Assembly: GCA_020200935.1 (NCBI GenBank)
Contig: JAIVHR010000181.1
Coordinates: 1-17,031, forward strand
Reading direction: 5' to 3'
Source of the DNA: Sphingomonadales bacterium
Lineage (GTDB): Bacteria; Pseudomonadota; Alphaproteobacteria; Sphingomonadales; Sphingomonadaceae
DNA length: 17,031 nucleotides
Shown: piece by piece, positions 7,158 through 15,098 of the stretch
Position numbering within the stretch: the first letter of the stretch is position 1
Layout of the letters: each line of letters starts with the position of its first letter
Program-made: the position numbers and the translations under genes
The notes under the pieces: model-generated
What the model saw: the letters and a program-made list of their open reading frames with translations, nothing else
Database searches by the model: none
What the model was told of the DNA's origin: nothing

Positions 7158-8923
7158 TCATTCAAACTCCATGATCACGTCGTCGGCGGCCAGGCTGGCG
7201 CCTTGCTCGGCATCGATGCGGGTCACCACGCCGGCCTTTTCGGCGCGCAGGATATTCTCCATCTTCATCGCCTCGACCGTGGCCAGCGGCTGGCCCGCCT
7301 CGACCTGATCGCCTTCGGAAACGTGCAGCGCGGTCACCAGCCCCGGCATCGGACAGATCAGCAGCTTGGAGAGATCGGGCGGCTCTTTCTCGATCATGTG
7401 CGCGGCGAGCGGGGCGATATGGGCGGGGAGGACGCGCGCCACGCGGGTCGCACCGCGGGTGGTCAGCTCGAAGCTGTAGCGGCCCGGCGCAATGCGCACG
7501 GCGATCGGCTCGCCAGCAAACTCGGCCTCGAGCAGCCTATCGCCGGGCGAATAGGCCATCGAGAGTTCCATCGCCTCGCCGTCGACATGGACGTCGTCGA
7601 GATCGACGGTGACGTCATAATCCGTATCGTCGATCCGGATGTGCCAGTCGCCCGGCGTCGGCGGCGGGCCGTTGAGCTGGCCGTCGATGCGACGCGCGCG
7701 GTCCGAATAGGCGGTGGCGACGAAGCCGGCGATCGCGGCGAGGCGCTTGAGCAAAGTCTGGTCGGCCGGCGCGCCCTCGAAGCCCTCGGGATATTCCTCG
7801 GCGATGAAATTGGTCGTGATCTCGCCCGATCGGAAGCGCGAATGCTGCATCAGCGCCGAGAGGAAATCGATATTGTGGCCCAGTCCCGTAATCTCGAAGC
7901 GGTCGAGCGCGGCGATCTGGAGATCGATCGCCTCCTCGCGCGTCGCGCCGTAGGTGACGAGCTTGGCGATCATCGGATCGTAGAACATCGACACCTCGCC
8001 GCCCTCGAGGACGCCGTCATCGATCCTGACCTGCGCTGTTCCCTCGGGCGGGTTGTACCGCACCAGCCGCCCGATCGAGGGCAGGAATCCGCGATAGGGG
8101 TCTTCGGCATAGACGCGATTCTCGATCGCCCAGCCGTTCATCTCGATATCGTCCTGCGCGAAATCGAGCCTTTCGCCCGCTGCCACCCGGATCATCTGCT
8201 CGACGAGATCGAGACCGGTGACGAACTCGGTCACCGGATGCTCGACCTGGAGCCGGGTGTTCATCTCGAGGAAGTAGAAGCTCTCGCCGGTCGGATCGTT
8301 GCCCGCAACGATCAGCTCGACCGTGCCCGCGCTGTGATAATCGACCGCTCGGGCCAGCACGACGGCCTGCTCGCCCATCTTCCTGCGCATTTCGGGCGTG
8401 ACGAAGGGCGACGGCGCCTCCTCGACGACCTTCTGATGGCGGCGCTGGATCGAACATTCGCGCTCGCCGAGATAGACGATGTTGCCATGCTGATCGCCGA
8501 GCACCTGGATTTCGATGTGGCGCGGCTGCTCGATGAATTTCTCGATGAAGACGCGGTCGTCGCCGAAGCTCGCCAGGCCCTCGCGCTTGGTCGCCTCGAA
8601 GCCGTCGCGGACATCCTCCTCCTTCCAGGCGAGCCGCATCCCCTTGCCGCCGCCGCCGGCCGAGGCCTTCATCATCACCGGATGGGATGGACGGCATCGG
8701 CACCGGTCCGTTTGCAGGCCTCAATGATCTTGTCGGCGAGGAGGTAGCTCTCGGCGGCCGGAGGCGGCCCGAGCCGCACCGCCTCGTCGGCCATCTCGAC
8801 ATGCGGGCTGCGCGCATCGGCGTCCGAATAGACGGCCACCGTCGCAATACCCATTTTCCTGGCGGTCCGCATGACGCGGCAGGCAATTTCACCGCGATTG
8901 GCGATCAGGATTTTATTGAACAT
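7158..8923 (-). pseudogene. pccA: Propionyl-CoA carboxylase biotin-carrying alpha subunit, internal deletion and frameshift
   Basis: Starts at the ATG 8923 with [20 protein letters not shown], the biotin carboxylase opening. The frame continues to GADAVHP at about 8684, then shifts: the next frame resumes at [15 protein letters not shown], the ATP-grasp glycine loop. About 70 residues that normally lie between (from HPGYGFLSEN to the residues before GYPVMIKAS) are absent, so roughly 215 nt are missing and the frame changes. Downstream everything is intact: ECSIQRRHQKVVEEAPS, EMNTRLQVEHPVTE, and a biotinyl domain with EAMKMEN, whose lysine (codon 7263-7265) is the usual 35 residues from the C-terminus. 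PccA carboxylates propionyl-CoA with PccB, which is not in the window. As written the gene cannot give an active carboxylase; either a recent pseudogene or an assembly error. The upstream secreted-protein gene ends 3 bp before the start, suggesting co-transcription. Confidence 0.85.
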
Positions 8924-8926
8924 CAA

Positions 8927-9445
8927 TCAGAATCTTTGCTCTCTAAGATCGAATGTGGGTATTTTCGTCGGTTCGCAGGTCATTGACCAGGTGAATTCAT
9001 GGGATCGGCCATCAAAGAAGTCCAATCGGAGCTGATACTCCGCCTCGCCCGACATCCGGTCAACGCGGAATTCGCATGTTGGAAATGGAATCTCATCAAA
9101 GGCCCCACGAGAATTCGCCTGGATCAGACCTGGCGACAGGCTAACGTAACTGCTTCCCTGATCGTCAGAGCAGACATCCTCGAATTCTTGCCTTGGCAGC
9201 AATGCTCGTTTAACGGTTTCGGCCTCTTCGTCGACGACATAGGTTTGCCGGGGCACGTCATAATTGCGAACAATTCGGCTTTCGGTAACGGTATCGATGA
9301 CTTGAGCCGTGCCCAAGCAGGCAATCGCGAAGCGATCGGCCGCGATGGCTTGAGTCGGCAACGCCGCAACTGCGACGGTCGAAAGCCAAACGAAAGGCGA
9401 ACCCCCGTGCGCGCAGGGATCAGCATTAAAAGGTCCCTTTGTCAC
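8927..9445 (-). CDS. Secreted protein of unknown function, coupled to the LprI-like gene
   Basis: 172 residues from a GTG start that overlaps the stop of the LprI-like gene by 4 bp (GTGA), a sign of translational coupling. A hydrophobic stretch WLSTVAVAALPTQAIAA (about 20-36) looks like a signal peptide with cleavage near AIAA, but the n-region is unusually long and poorly charged. An alternative start in another frame at 9426 (MLIPARTGVRLSF) would give a better n-region only if a frameshift lies near 9370, so the N-terminus is uncertain. The mature part has four Cys (43, 92, 124, 157) that could form two disulfides, and ends EFTWSMTCEP...REQRF. No family is recognised. The base composition is lower in GC than the neighbouring pccA. 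It ends just before pccA. Confidence 0.65.
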   Translation of the reverse strand: MTKGPFNADPCAHGGSPFVWLSTVAVAALPTQAIAADRFAIACLGTAQVIDTVTESRIVRNYDVPRQTYVVDEEAETVKRALLPRQEFEDVCSDDQGSSYVSLSPGLIQANSRGAFDEIPFPTCEFRVDRMSGEAEYQLRLDFFDGRSHEFTWSMTCEPTKIPTFDLREQRF

Positions 9446-9837
9446 CTGTCCTCCAGCATCAAATCGCGCAGCTCCTCGGTTCGCTGTCGCGTCATCTCGG
9501 CGCGGCAGCCATTATAGAGCATCGGCTCGGCGCTGCCGCCGCGCATGTGGAAGGCCATCACGGTGCAATGCTCGTCGCGCAAGGTGATCCAGGCACGCTG
9601 GGCGGCGCGCAGACGGTATTCGCCGCTGCCGCGATCGTCCCAGGGCGGCGACTCGCTGAAAGTCTCGCGGACATAAGCGAGGACCTCGGCCCAGGTCTCG
9701 TTGAGCTCGGCATCGGCCTGCTCGAAATCCCACGCCGCGCAGGCATTCATCCCCTGCTGGGGCAGGTTGCCGCTGTCGGCGCAGATCTGTGCGTTGGTCT
9801 CCCATTGGAGGAGCATGAGGAGGGCCAAGCTAATCAT
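9442..9837 (-). CDS. LprI-like (DUF1311) secreted protein
   Basis: 131 residues from the ATG at 9837. The signal sequence is MISLALLMLLQWETNAQ, with cleavage near residue 16. The mature domain matches the LprI N-terminal/DUF1311 pattern: QQGMNACAAWDFEQADAELN, then LRAAQRAWITLRDEHC, then GGSAEPMLYNGCRAEMTRQR. Four Cys (19, 33, 91, 111) are spaced as expected for two disulfides. A family member in Mycobacterium inhibits lysozyme; many others are only known as small periplasmic proteins, so the role here is open. A longer start at 9906 would run into the upstream palindromic repeat and is rejected. The gene overlaps the next secreted-protein gene by 4 bp, so the two form a unit, placed between bioB and pccA. 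Confidence 0.8.
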   Translation of the reverse strand: MISLALLMLLQWETNAQICADSGNLPQQGMNACAAWDFEQADAELNETWAEVLAYVRETFSESPPWDDRGSGEYRLRAAQRAWITLRDEHCTVMAFHMRGGSAEPMLYNGCRAEMTRQRTEELRDLMLEDR

Positions 9838-9865
9838 TTGTCGACGCCCGACAAATCGAACGGCC

Positions 9866-9969
9866 GTCATTGCGAGCGCAGCGGGCCGCAGGCGACCGCA
9901 GGTCAACCAATCCAGAGCGGCACGGCACGGGCCTGGATTGCCGCGTCGCCTTCGGCTCCTCGCAATGAC
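9866..9969. repeat. Long palindromic repeat between bioB and the LprI-like gene
   Basis: The left arm starts gtcattgcgagcgcagcg and runs to caatccag; the right arm starts ctggattgccgcg and ends cctcgcaatgac. The outer ends (gtcattgcgag / ctcgcaatgac) and inner ends (caatccag / ctggattg) are perfect reverse complements. This is a widely scattered bacterial intergenic repeat type. It may terminate the mutase-bioB transcript and separate it from the secreted-protein pair and pccA. Confidence 0.85.
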
Positions 9970-9975
9970 GAATCC

Positions 9976-10980
9976 TCATTCTGCCGCCACCGCGTCTGCC
10001 CGCGCCGGCTCCTCGCCCTCGAGCGGGATCAGCCCGAGCTTTTCGAACAGCGCCGCATCGGCATCGTCGCCGCGATTGCCGGTGGTCAGCAGCTTGTCGC
10101 CGGTGAAAATGCTGTTGGCGCCGGCGAGGAAGCAGAGCGCCTGGACGGCCTCGCTCATGCTCTCACGGCCGGCCGAAAGCCGCACCATGCTCTTCGGCAT
10201 CGAAATCCGCGCGACGGCGACGGTGCGGACGAATTCGAGATCGTCGATCCTGGCCTCGGGCACGTCGTGGAGCATGTCGCCGAGCACCGTGCCCTTGACC
10301 GGCACCAGCGCGTTGACGGGAACGCTCTCGGGATGGCGCTCCAGCGTCGCCAGCGCGTGGAGGAAGCCGACGCGATCTTCCCGATCGTCGCCCATACCCA
10401 CTATCCCGCCTGAACAAACGTTTATGCCGGATTTCCTAACATTATCAATCGTTTGAATGCGATCTTCGAAACTTCTCGTCGTGATGATCTCTTCATAGCG
10501 TTCGGGCGAGGTATCGATATTGTGATTGTAATAATCGAGCCCCGCCTTGGCCAGCATATCGGCCTGCTCCGGCGTCAGCATGCCGAGCGTCATGCAGGTC
10601 TCGAGCCCCATGGCGCGGACGCCCTTCACGATCTCGACGATCGCCGGCATGTCGCGGTCCTTGGGGTTGCGCCAGGCGGCGCCCATGCAGAAGCGTTGCG
10701 ATCCGGCATCCTTCGCCTGCGCCGCCGATTGCAGCACCTGGCGGACATCCATCAGCCTGGTCGCCTCGACGCCGCTGTCTGCGTGGACCGACTGCGAACA
10801 ATAGCCGCAATCCTCGGGGCAGCCGCCGGTCTTGATCGAGAGCAAAGTGCACAGCTGGACCTCGCCCGGGGCATGGTGCTCGCGGTGGACGGTCTGCGCG
10901 CGCCACATCAACTCGTGGAAGGGGAGGTCGAAGAGTTCCGCGATCTCCTCGCGGGTCCAATCGGTGCGGATGTCTGTCAT
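9976..10980 (-). CDS. bioB: Biotin synthase
   Basis: 334 residues, radical-SAM enzyme inserting sulfur into dethiobiotin in the cytosol. The [4Fe-4S] motif is C54-x3-C58-x2-C61 ([12 protein letters not shown]). The [2Fe-2S] ligands are C98, C129 and C189, plus an Arg in [16 protein letters not shown], matching the E. coli set. [10 protein letters not shown] and GGIVGMGD are present and the length is normal. The ATG overlaps the upstream gene stop by 4 bp (ATGA), so it is part of the mutase operon; its product supplies biotin for PccA. Odd feature: 10411-10500 has only 36 G/C in 90 nt (40 %), while flanking parts of the gene are much richer, although the encoded residues (about 161-190, including C189) are family-like. 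Confidence 0.95.
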   Translation of the reverse strand: MTDIRTDWTREEIAELFDLPFHELMWRAQTVHREHHAPGEVQLCTLLSIKTGGCPEDCGYCSQSVHADSGVEATRLMDVRQVLQSAAQAKDAGSQRFCMGAAWRNPKDRDMPAIVEIVKGVRAMGLETCMTLGMLTPEQADMLAKAGLDYYNHNIDTSPERYEEIITTRSFEDRIQTIDNVRKSGINVCSGGIVGMGDDREDRVGFLHALATLERHPESVPVNALVPVKGTVLGDMLHDVPEARIDDLEFVRTVAVARISMPKSMVRLSAGRESMSEAVQALCFLAGANSIFTGDKLLTTGNRGDDADAALFEKLGLIPLEGEEPARADAVAAE

Positions 10981-11450
10981 TTAGTGCTCCGGAACGGTAA
11001 CCGCGCCCGATCGTCAGTCGAGTCATTGAGTGCGGTCAGCCGCTTCAAACTCACGCACCGCTGGCCGGTCCATTTGTCCGGAAGCAGACCGACCACGGGC
11101 TCTTCTGGACCATTATAGATTATCTCGCCGCTGCACTCATCGTAGTTGAAGTGGAAGACCAATAGATGGTCAGCCTTGGTATCTACTGGTCTGAAGGCTG
11201 GTCCCCGCCGCGTCCCGCTAGCCTTAATCTGAACAGAGCGACCGTCCGGCGCGTAACCATCAACGCCTTCGTTGCTTCGCCCCGTTAGCTCGAGTGCAAA
11301 CATCTCGGCCGCTACCGCCTCCCCCAAGTCTCCCACCAAATTCCCATCAAACGTAAACCTAAGATCATAATTCGAATAATGTTCCTTCAGCTTGTTGCGT
11401 GCTGAGACCAGTTCGCGAATGTGCGGAGGTAATTCAAAACGATCGGTCAC
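10977..11450 (-). CDS. DUF6998-type protein with restriction-endonuclease-like core
   Basis: 157 residues from a GTG start that overlaps the mutase stop by 4 bp (GTGA); its own stop overlaps the bioB start by 4 bp (ATGA). The segment [16 protein letters not shown], then [18 protein letters not shown] resembles a PD-(D/E)xK nuclease core with E44, D64 and Q74-x-K76 as candidate active-site residues. [21 protein letters not shown] and [12 protein letters not shown] follow. I recognise it as DUF6998-like from memory of the family; no function is established for it. No signal peptide or membrane segment is seen. G+C is about 54 % over 11041-11400, lower than bioB and the mutase, and one 60-nt stretch (11341-11400) has only 21 G/C. 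It looks like a foreign gene fitted into a coupled operon. Another possibility is a Holliday-junction or DNA-repair nuclease fold without restriction role. Confidence 0.75.
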   Translation of the reverse strand: MTDRFELPPHIRELVSARNKLKEHYSNYDLRFTFDGNLVGDLGEAVAAEMFALELTGRSNEGVDGYAPDGRSVQIKASGTRRGPAFRPVDTKADHLLVFHFNYDECSGEIIYNGPEEPVVGLLPDKWTGQRCVSLKRLTALNDSTDDRARLPFRSTK

Positions 11451-13681
11451 TCAGCAGCCTCCTCCAACGGCGGCAGGTTATGGCCGAGCAGCTTCAACAC
11501 CTCGCCTGCGGCATCCACCAGATTCGTCCCCGGCCCGAAGATCGCCTGGACGCCGGCATCGCGGAGGAACTGGTAATCCTGCTGCGGGATGACGCCGCCG
11601 GCGATCACCTTGATGTCGTCGCGGCCGGTGTCCTTGAGTTTCTGGATAAGCTCCGGAATTAGCGATTTATGCCCCGCGGCAAGGCTCGAAGCACCGATCA
11701 CGTCGACGTCATTTTCAATGGCATCCTTCGCGGTTTCCTCGGGCGTCTGGAAAAGCGGACCCGAGACGATCTCGAAGCCGAGATCGGCGAAGGCGGATGC
11801 GACGAGATTGGCGCCGCGATCGTGCCCGTCCTGCCCCATCTTGGCGACCATCAACCGTGGCTTGCGCCCGAGCCGCCGCTCGACCGCCTCGACCCCCTGC
11901 TCGGCGCGCTCCCATACCGGGTCGCCCTTGTACGCGCCGCCATAGACGCCGCTGACCGGCGTCGGACGCGTATCGTAGCGGCCGAAAGCGTCTTCCATCG
12001 CGCTCGAAATCTCGCCGAGCGTGCAGCGCGCGCGCGCGCATTCGATCGCGAGGGCAAGGAGGTTCGTCTCCATCCCCGTTCGGGCTGAGCTTGTCGAAGC
12101 CCTGCTCTTCTCTTTCTCGTCCGATGGAGAAAAGGACAGCCCTTCGGCAGGCTCAGGGCGAACGGAGTTTTGTTTGGCACCCTCGGTTAGCGCCTTGAGC
12201 GCCGCCTGCGCCTTGTCCTCGTCACGCTCGCTCCGCGTCTTCTCGATCCGCGCGATCTGGTCGCGGCGGACGCGGGCCGTATCGATATCGAGGAACTCGA
12301 TCTCGTCCTGGGTGTCGCGGCGATATCTGTTGACGCCGACGATCACCGTCTCGCCGCGATCGACGGCGGCGGCCTTGGCGGCGGCCGCCTCCTCGATATG
12401 GCGCTTGGGGAGACCCTCGGCGACCGCCCTGGTCATGCCGCCATGCGCCTCGACCTCCTCGATCAGCTCCCAGGCCTTGTCGGCGAGCTGCTGGGTCAAT
12501 TGTTCGACATAATAGGAGCCGCCCAAGGGATCGGCGACATTGGCGATGCCGCTCTCCTCGGCGAGGATCAACTGGGTGTTGCGCGCGATGCGGGCCGAAC
12601 GGTCGGTCGGTAGCGCGACGGCCTCGTCGAAGCTGTTGGTGTGGAGGCTCTGCGTCCCGCCCAGCGTCGCCGCCATCGCCTCGATCGTCGTGCGGACGAT
12701 GTTGTTATAGGGATCCTGCTCGGTCAGGCTGACGCCGCTCGTCTGGCAATGGGTGCGCAGCATCTTGGATTTGGGGTCCTTCGCGCTGAAATCCTCCATG
12801 ATCGAATGCCAGAGCTTCCGCGCGGCGCGCAGCTTGGCGACCTCCATGAAGAAATTCATACCGATGCCGAAAAAGAAACTCAGCCGCGGGGCAAAGCTGT
12901 CGACCGGCAGGCCGCGCGCCATCGCAACGCGGACATATTCCATCCCGTCGGCCAGCGTGTAGGCGAGCTCCTGCACCGCCGTCGCCCCGGCTTCGTGCAT
13001 GTGATAGCCGCTGATCGAGATCGAGTTGAAGCGCGGCATGTGCTCGCTGGTATAACCGATGATGTCGGCGACGATCCGCATCGAGGGTTCGGGCGGATAG
13101 ATATAGGTGTTGCGGACCATGAACTCCTTGAGGATGTCGTTCTGGATCGTCCCCGACAGATCCTTCTGCGCGACCCCCTGCTCCTCCGCCGCGACGATGT
13201 AAAAGGCCATCACCGGGATCACCGCGCCGTTCATCGTCATCGACACGCTCATCTCGTCGAGCGGGATCCGGTCGAACAGGATCTGCATGTCGGCCAGCGT
13301 GTCGATCGCCACCCCCGCCTTGCCGACATCGCCGGTGACGCGCGGGTGATCGCTGTCGTAACCGCGATGGGTAGCGAGATCGAAGGCGACCGACAGGCCC
13401 TTCTGCCCCATCGCGAGGTTGCGCCGATAGAAGGCGTTCGATTCCTCGGCCGTCGAGAAACCGGCATATTGCCGGATCGTCCAGGGCCGCCCGGTATACA
13501 TCGAGGCATAGGGTCCGCGGGTATAGGGCTCGAAACCGGGAAGCCCCGGGTCGAGCGCGTCCTCGGCCGAATAGACGGGCCGGACGGGAATCCCCTCGGG
13601 CGTCTCCCACGTCAGATCGCGCCCCTTCACCTCCTTGGCGGCGCGCTCCTGCCAGTCGGATTTGGTGGGTTTGTCGGACAT
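11447..13681 (-). CDS. scpA: Methylmalonyl-CoA mutase, with an in-frame palindromic repeat
   Basis: 744 residues. It converts (R)-methylmalonyl-CoA to succinyl-CoA with adenosylcobalamin in the cytosol. The N-terminal TIM barrel has [20 protein letters not shown] (CoA channel, substrate Tyr), [16 protein letters not shown], and [13 protein letters not shown] with H227 matching the catalytic His244 of Propionibacterium. The C-terminal B12 domain has GQDGHDRG, whose H620 is the cobalt ligand, and [14 protein letters not shown]. Between [10 protein letters not shown] and [12 protein letters not shown] the family normally has only a few residues; here about 30 extra residues (about 506-536, [10 protein letters not shown]...ASTSSARTG) are encoded by a palindromic repeat (12076-12165) that keeps the frame. 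The lengthened linker lies between the two domains and may be tolerated. The gene heads a coupled string: mutase, DUF6998-type gene, bioB. The start [10 protein letters not shown] fits the family. Confidence 0.93.
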   Translation of the reverse strand: MSDKPTKSDWQERAAKEVKGRDLTWETPEGIPVRPVYSAEDALDPGLPGFEPYTRGPYASMYTGRPWTIRQYAGFSTAEESNAFYRRNLAMGQKGLSVAFDLATHRGYDSDHPRVTGDVGKAGVAIDTLADMQILFDRIPLDEMSVSMTMNGAVIPVMAFYIVAAEEQGVAQKDLSGTIQNDILKEFMVRNTYIYPPEPSMRIVADIIGYTSEHMPRFNSISISGYHMHEAGATAVQELAYTLADGMEYVRVAMARGLPVDSFAPRLSFFFGIGMNFFMEVAKLRAARKLWHSIMEDFSAKDPKSKMLRTHCQTSGVSLTEQDPYNNIVRTTIEAMAATLGGTQSLHTNSFDEAVALPTDRSARIARNTQLILAEESGIANVADPLGGSYYVEQLTQQLADKAWELIEEVEAHGGMTRAVAEGLPKRHIEEAAAAKAAAVDRGETVIVGVNRYRRDTQDEIEFLDIDTARVRRDQIARIEKTRSERDEDKAQAALKALTEGAKQNSVRPEPAEGLSFSPSDEKEKSRASTSSARTGMETNLLALAIECARARCTLGEISSAMEDAFGRYDTRPTPVSGVYGGAYKGDPVWERAEQGVEAVERRLGRKPRLMVAKMGQDGHDRGANLVASAFADLGFEIVSGPLFQTPEETAKDAIENDVDVIGASSLAAGHKSLIPELIQKLKDTGRDDIKVIAGGVIPQQDYQFLRDAGVQAIFGPGTNLVDAAGEVLKLLGHNLPPLEEAAE
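12076..12165. repeat. Palindromic repeat inside the methylmalonyl-CoA mutase gene
   Basis: The arms 12076-12103 (ccgttcgggctgagcttgtc...) and 12138-12165 (...aggctcagggcgaacgg) are 28-nt imperfect reverse complements with about 6 mismatches, around a 34-nt loop. The sequence type is a common sphingomonad intergenic repeat. Here it is read in frame as coding sequence on the minus strand and gives the peptides VRPEPAEG and STSSARTG. Confidence 0.88.
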
Positions 13682-13739
13682 GCGGGGTATTTAACGCGGC
13701 ATATGCGGCTTGTCTCCCTCTCCCCGGACGGCTGGGTAG

Positions 13740-13881
13740 CCCTCTCCCACAGGGAGAGGGTTGGGTGAGGGGATCCGCACCATCGGCAAGGGCAGAACCC
13801 CTCATCCGACTCCGCCTAATTTCGCCCTTCGCTCCGCTCGGCCTCATTAAGGCTCCGTTGCCTTCTCCCTCCGGGAGAAGG
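13740..13881. repeat. Compound palindromic repeat between the enoyl-CoA hydratase and mutase genes
   Basis: Two 9-bp hairpins flank the element: ccctctccc/gggagaggg (13740-13748 with 13752-13760) and ccttctccc/gggagaagg (13861-13869 with 13873-13881). An inner pair tgagggg/cccctca (13765-13771 with 13798-13804) lies between. The second hairpin ends 2 bp before the hydratase stop codon. It occupies most of the 201-bp gap (13682-13882); no gene is seen there. Confidence 0.8.
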
Positions 13882-13882
13882 G

Positions 13883-14438
13883 TCACTCCCCCGTAAATTC
13901 GGGCTTTTCCTTCTTGAGGAAGGCCACCGCGCCGATCACCGCGTCCTGGCTGTTGCCGGCTTCGCGCTGAGCGTTCGCCTCGGCATCAAGCGCGTCGCCG
14001 AAATCGCGATCGAGATTGCCGGCCGCGAGACGCCGCATCAGCCCGAGCGCCTTGGTCGGCCCCCTGGCCAGCCGCTCGGCCAGCGCGCGCGCCTCGTCGA
14101 TCAACGCATCATCCTCGACGACGCGGGAGACGAGCCCCCATTCGGCGGCCCTTTTGGCGCCGATCTTCTCGCCGAGCATCATCATTTCGAAGGCGCGTGC
14201 TTTGCCGACGAGCCGAGCTGCGGTCGCGCCCGCCCGCCAGATCGGCGCCCGAACAGAAAGCCCGCCCCTCGCCGGTCATCAACAGGCAGCGCGCGCCTTC
14301 GCCCAGCGCCTCGTCGCAGGCGGCGACGATCTCGTCGGCCATGCCGATCGGCGCCGCGTTGAGGCGTTCCGGGCGGTTGAGGGTGATCGTCGCGACATTG
14401 TCGGCGATATCGAGCTTGATGGTTTCGTAATCGGCCAT
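13883..14438 (-). pseudogene. Enoyl-CoA hydratase/isomerase family, internal deletion and frameshift
   Basis: Starts at the ATG 14438 (MADYETIKLDIADNVATITL) behind a GAGGAG Shine-Dalgarno. The crotonase N-terminus continues NRPERLNAAPIGMADEI and ends at EGRAFCSGADLAGG near 14235. The other frame resumes with ARLVGKARAFEMMMLGEKIG near 14215 and continues cleanly to FLKKEKPEFTGE. In PaaG-like crotonases roughly 75-80 residues lie between these points, including the GAAAGVG loop and the catalytic region, so about 230 nt are missing and the frame is changed. The remaining 185 codons cannot form an active enzyme. Intact relatives hydrate enoyl-CoA in fatty-acid or phenylacetate breakdown, consistent with feeding propionyl-CoA metabolism. 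Recent pseudogene or assembly error. Confidence 0.82.
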
Positions 14439-14507
14439 GGCGGAGCTCCTCGGGTTTACGTTTGCGTCAAGCGTGGCGGAGTGAGGCATGGCGATCAAGC
14501 ACAAAAT

Positions 14508-14683
14508 CCTCTCCCTTCAAGGGAGAGGACGGCGAGGCAACGCCGAGCCCGGTGAGGGTGCAGAGCGAGCGGAAGCGAGCGTGAAGGCGAAGGGCACCTC
14601 CCTCGCAATTACGCTCGCTAACGCTCGCTCTGCCCCCTCTCCTGCCGACTACACCGGCTTTCCTCTCCCCTGAAGGGGAGAGG
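14508..14683. repeat. Compound palindromic repeat between the epimerase and enoyl-CoA hydratase genes
   Basis: The outer hairpins are cctctccc/gggagagg with a ttcaa loop (about 14508-14528) and cctctcccc/ggggagagg with a tgaa loop (14662-14683). Between them is gagcgagcggaagcgagcgt and, inverted, acgctcgctaacgctcgctc. It resembles the 13740-13881 element in its cctctccc hairpins. It fills most of the 249-bp gap 14439-14687 and ends 4 bp before the epimerase stop, so it may act as its terminator. No gene is seen in the gap. Confidence 0.8.
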
Positions 14684-14687
14684 GAAT

Positions 14688-15098
14688 CTATTTCGGCGTT
14701 TCCATGATCTCGGTCAGGACGCCGCCCATGTCCTTGGGATGGACGAAGAAGATCAGGGTACCGTGCGCGCCGACCCGGGGTTCGCCGAGCACGCGCTTGC
14801 CCATCGCCTCGAACTCCTCCTTCGCCGCATGGATGTTGGGCACCTCGAAGCACAGATGATGCTGGCCGCCTTGCGGATTGGCCTCGAGGAAGCCGGCGAT
14901 CGGCGAATCCGCGCCGAGCGGCTCGATCAGCTCGATCTGCGTGTTGGGCGTATCGACGAAGCAGACCTTCACCCCCTGCGAGGGCATGTCGAAGGGATCG
15001 TGGATCTTGGTCGCGCCCATCACGTCGCGCCAGAAACCGATGCTGTCTTCGATCGAAGGCGTCGCGACGCCGACATGGTTGAGCGGTCCGAGTTTCAT
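14688..15098 (-). CDS. mce: Methylmalonyl-CoA epimerase
   Basis: 136 residues, VOC/glyoxalase fold. It interconverts (S)- and (R)-methylmalonyl-CoA between the carboxylase and the mutase. The two-module fold is visible: LNHVGVATPSIEDSIGFW with metal ligand H8, TQIELIEPLG with a Glu ligand, GGQHHLCFEV with H80/H81, and GVLTEIMETP with E130. The length is normal for the family. The ATG overlaps the stop of the DUF808 gene by 4 bp (ATGA), so the two are translationally coupled. Intact, in contrast to its neighbours on both sides. It is the only known partner between pccA and the mutase in this cluster, which supports the pathway assignment. Confidence 0.95.
   Translation of the reverse strand: MKLGPLNHVGVATPSIEDSIGFWRDVMGATKIHDPFDMPSQGVKVCFVDTPNTQIELIEPLGADSPIAGFLEANPQGGQHHLCFEVPNIHAAKEEFEAMGKRVLGEPRVGAHGTLIFFVHPKDMGGVLTEIMETPK

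Noticed and set aside
5952..8747. Very long plus-strand open frame (931 codons) through parE and opposite pccA
   Set aside because: It overlaps parE out of frame and then runs antisense to pccA; its composition (Arg/Ala/Gly/His-rich) and lack of domains mark it as a shadow of GC-rich coding DNA.
12076..12165. Mutase insert as a frameshift or pseudogene
   Set aside because: The frame stays open and correct on both sides through the B12 domain to a normal C-terminus, so the gene is read as intact with an in-frame insert.
12641..13768. Long plus-strand open frame opposite the methylmalonyl-CoA mutase
   Set aside because: It is antisense to a well-supported enzyme gene, with Arg/His/Asp-rich non-family sequence.
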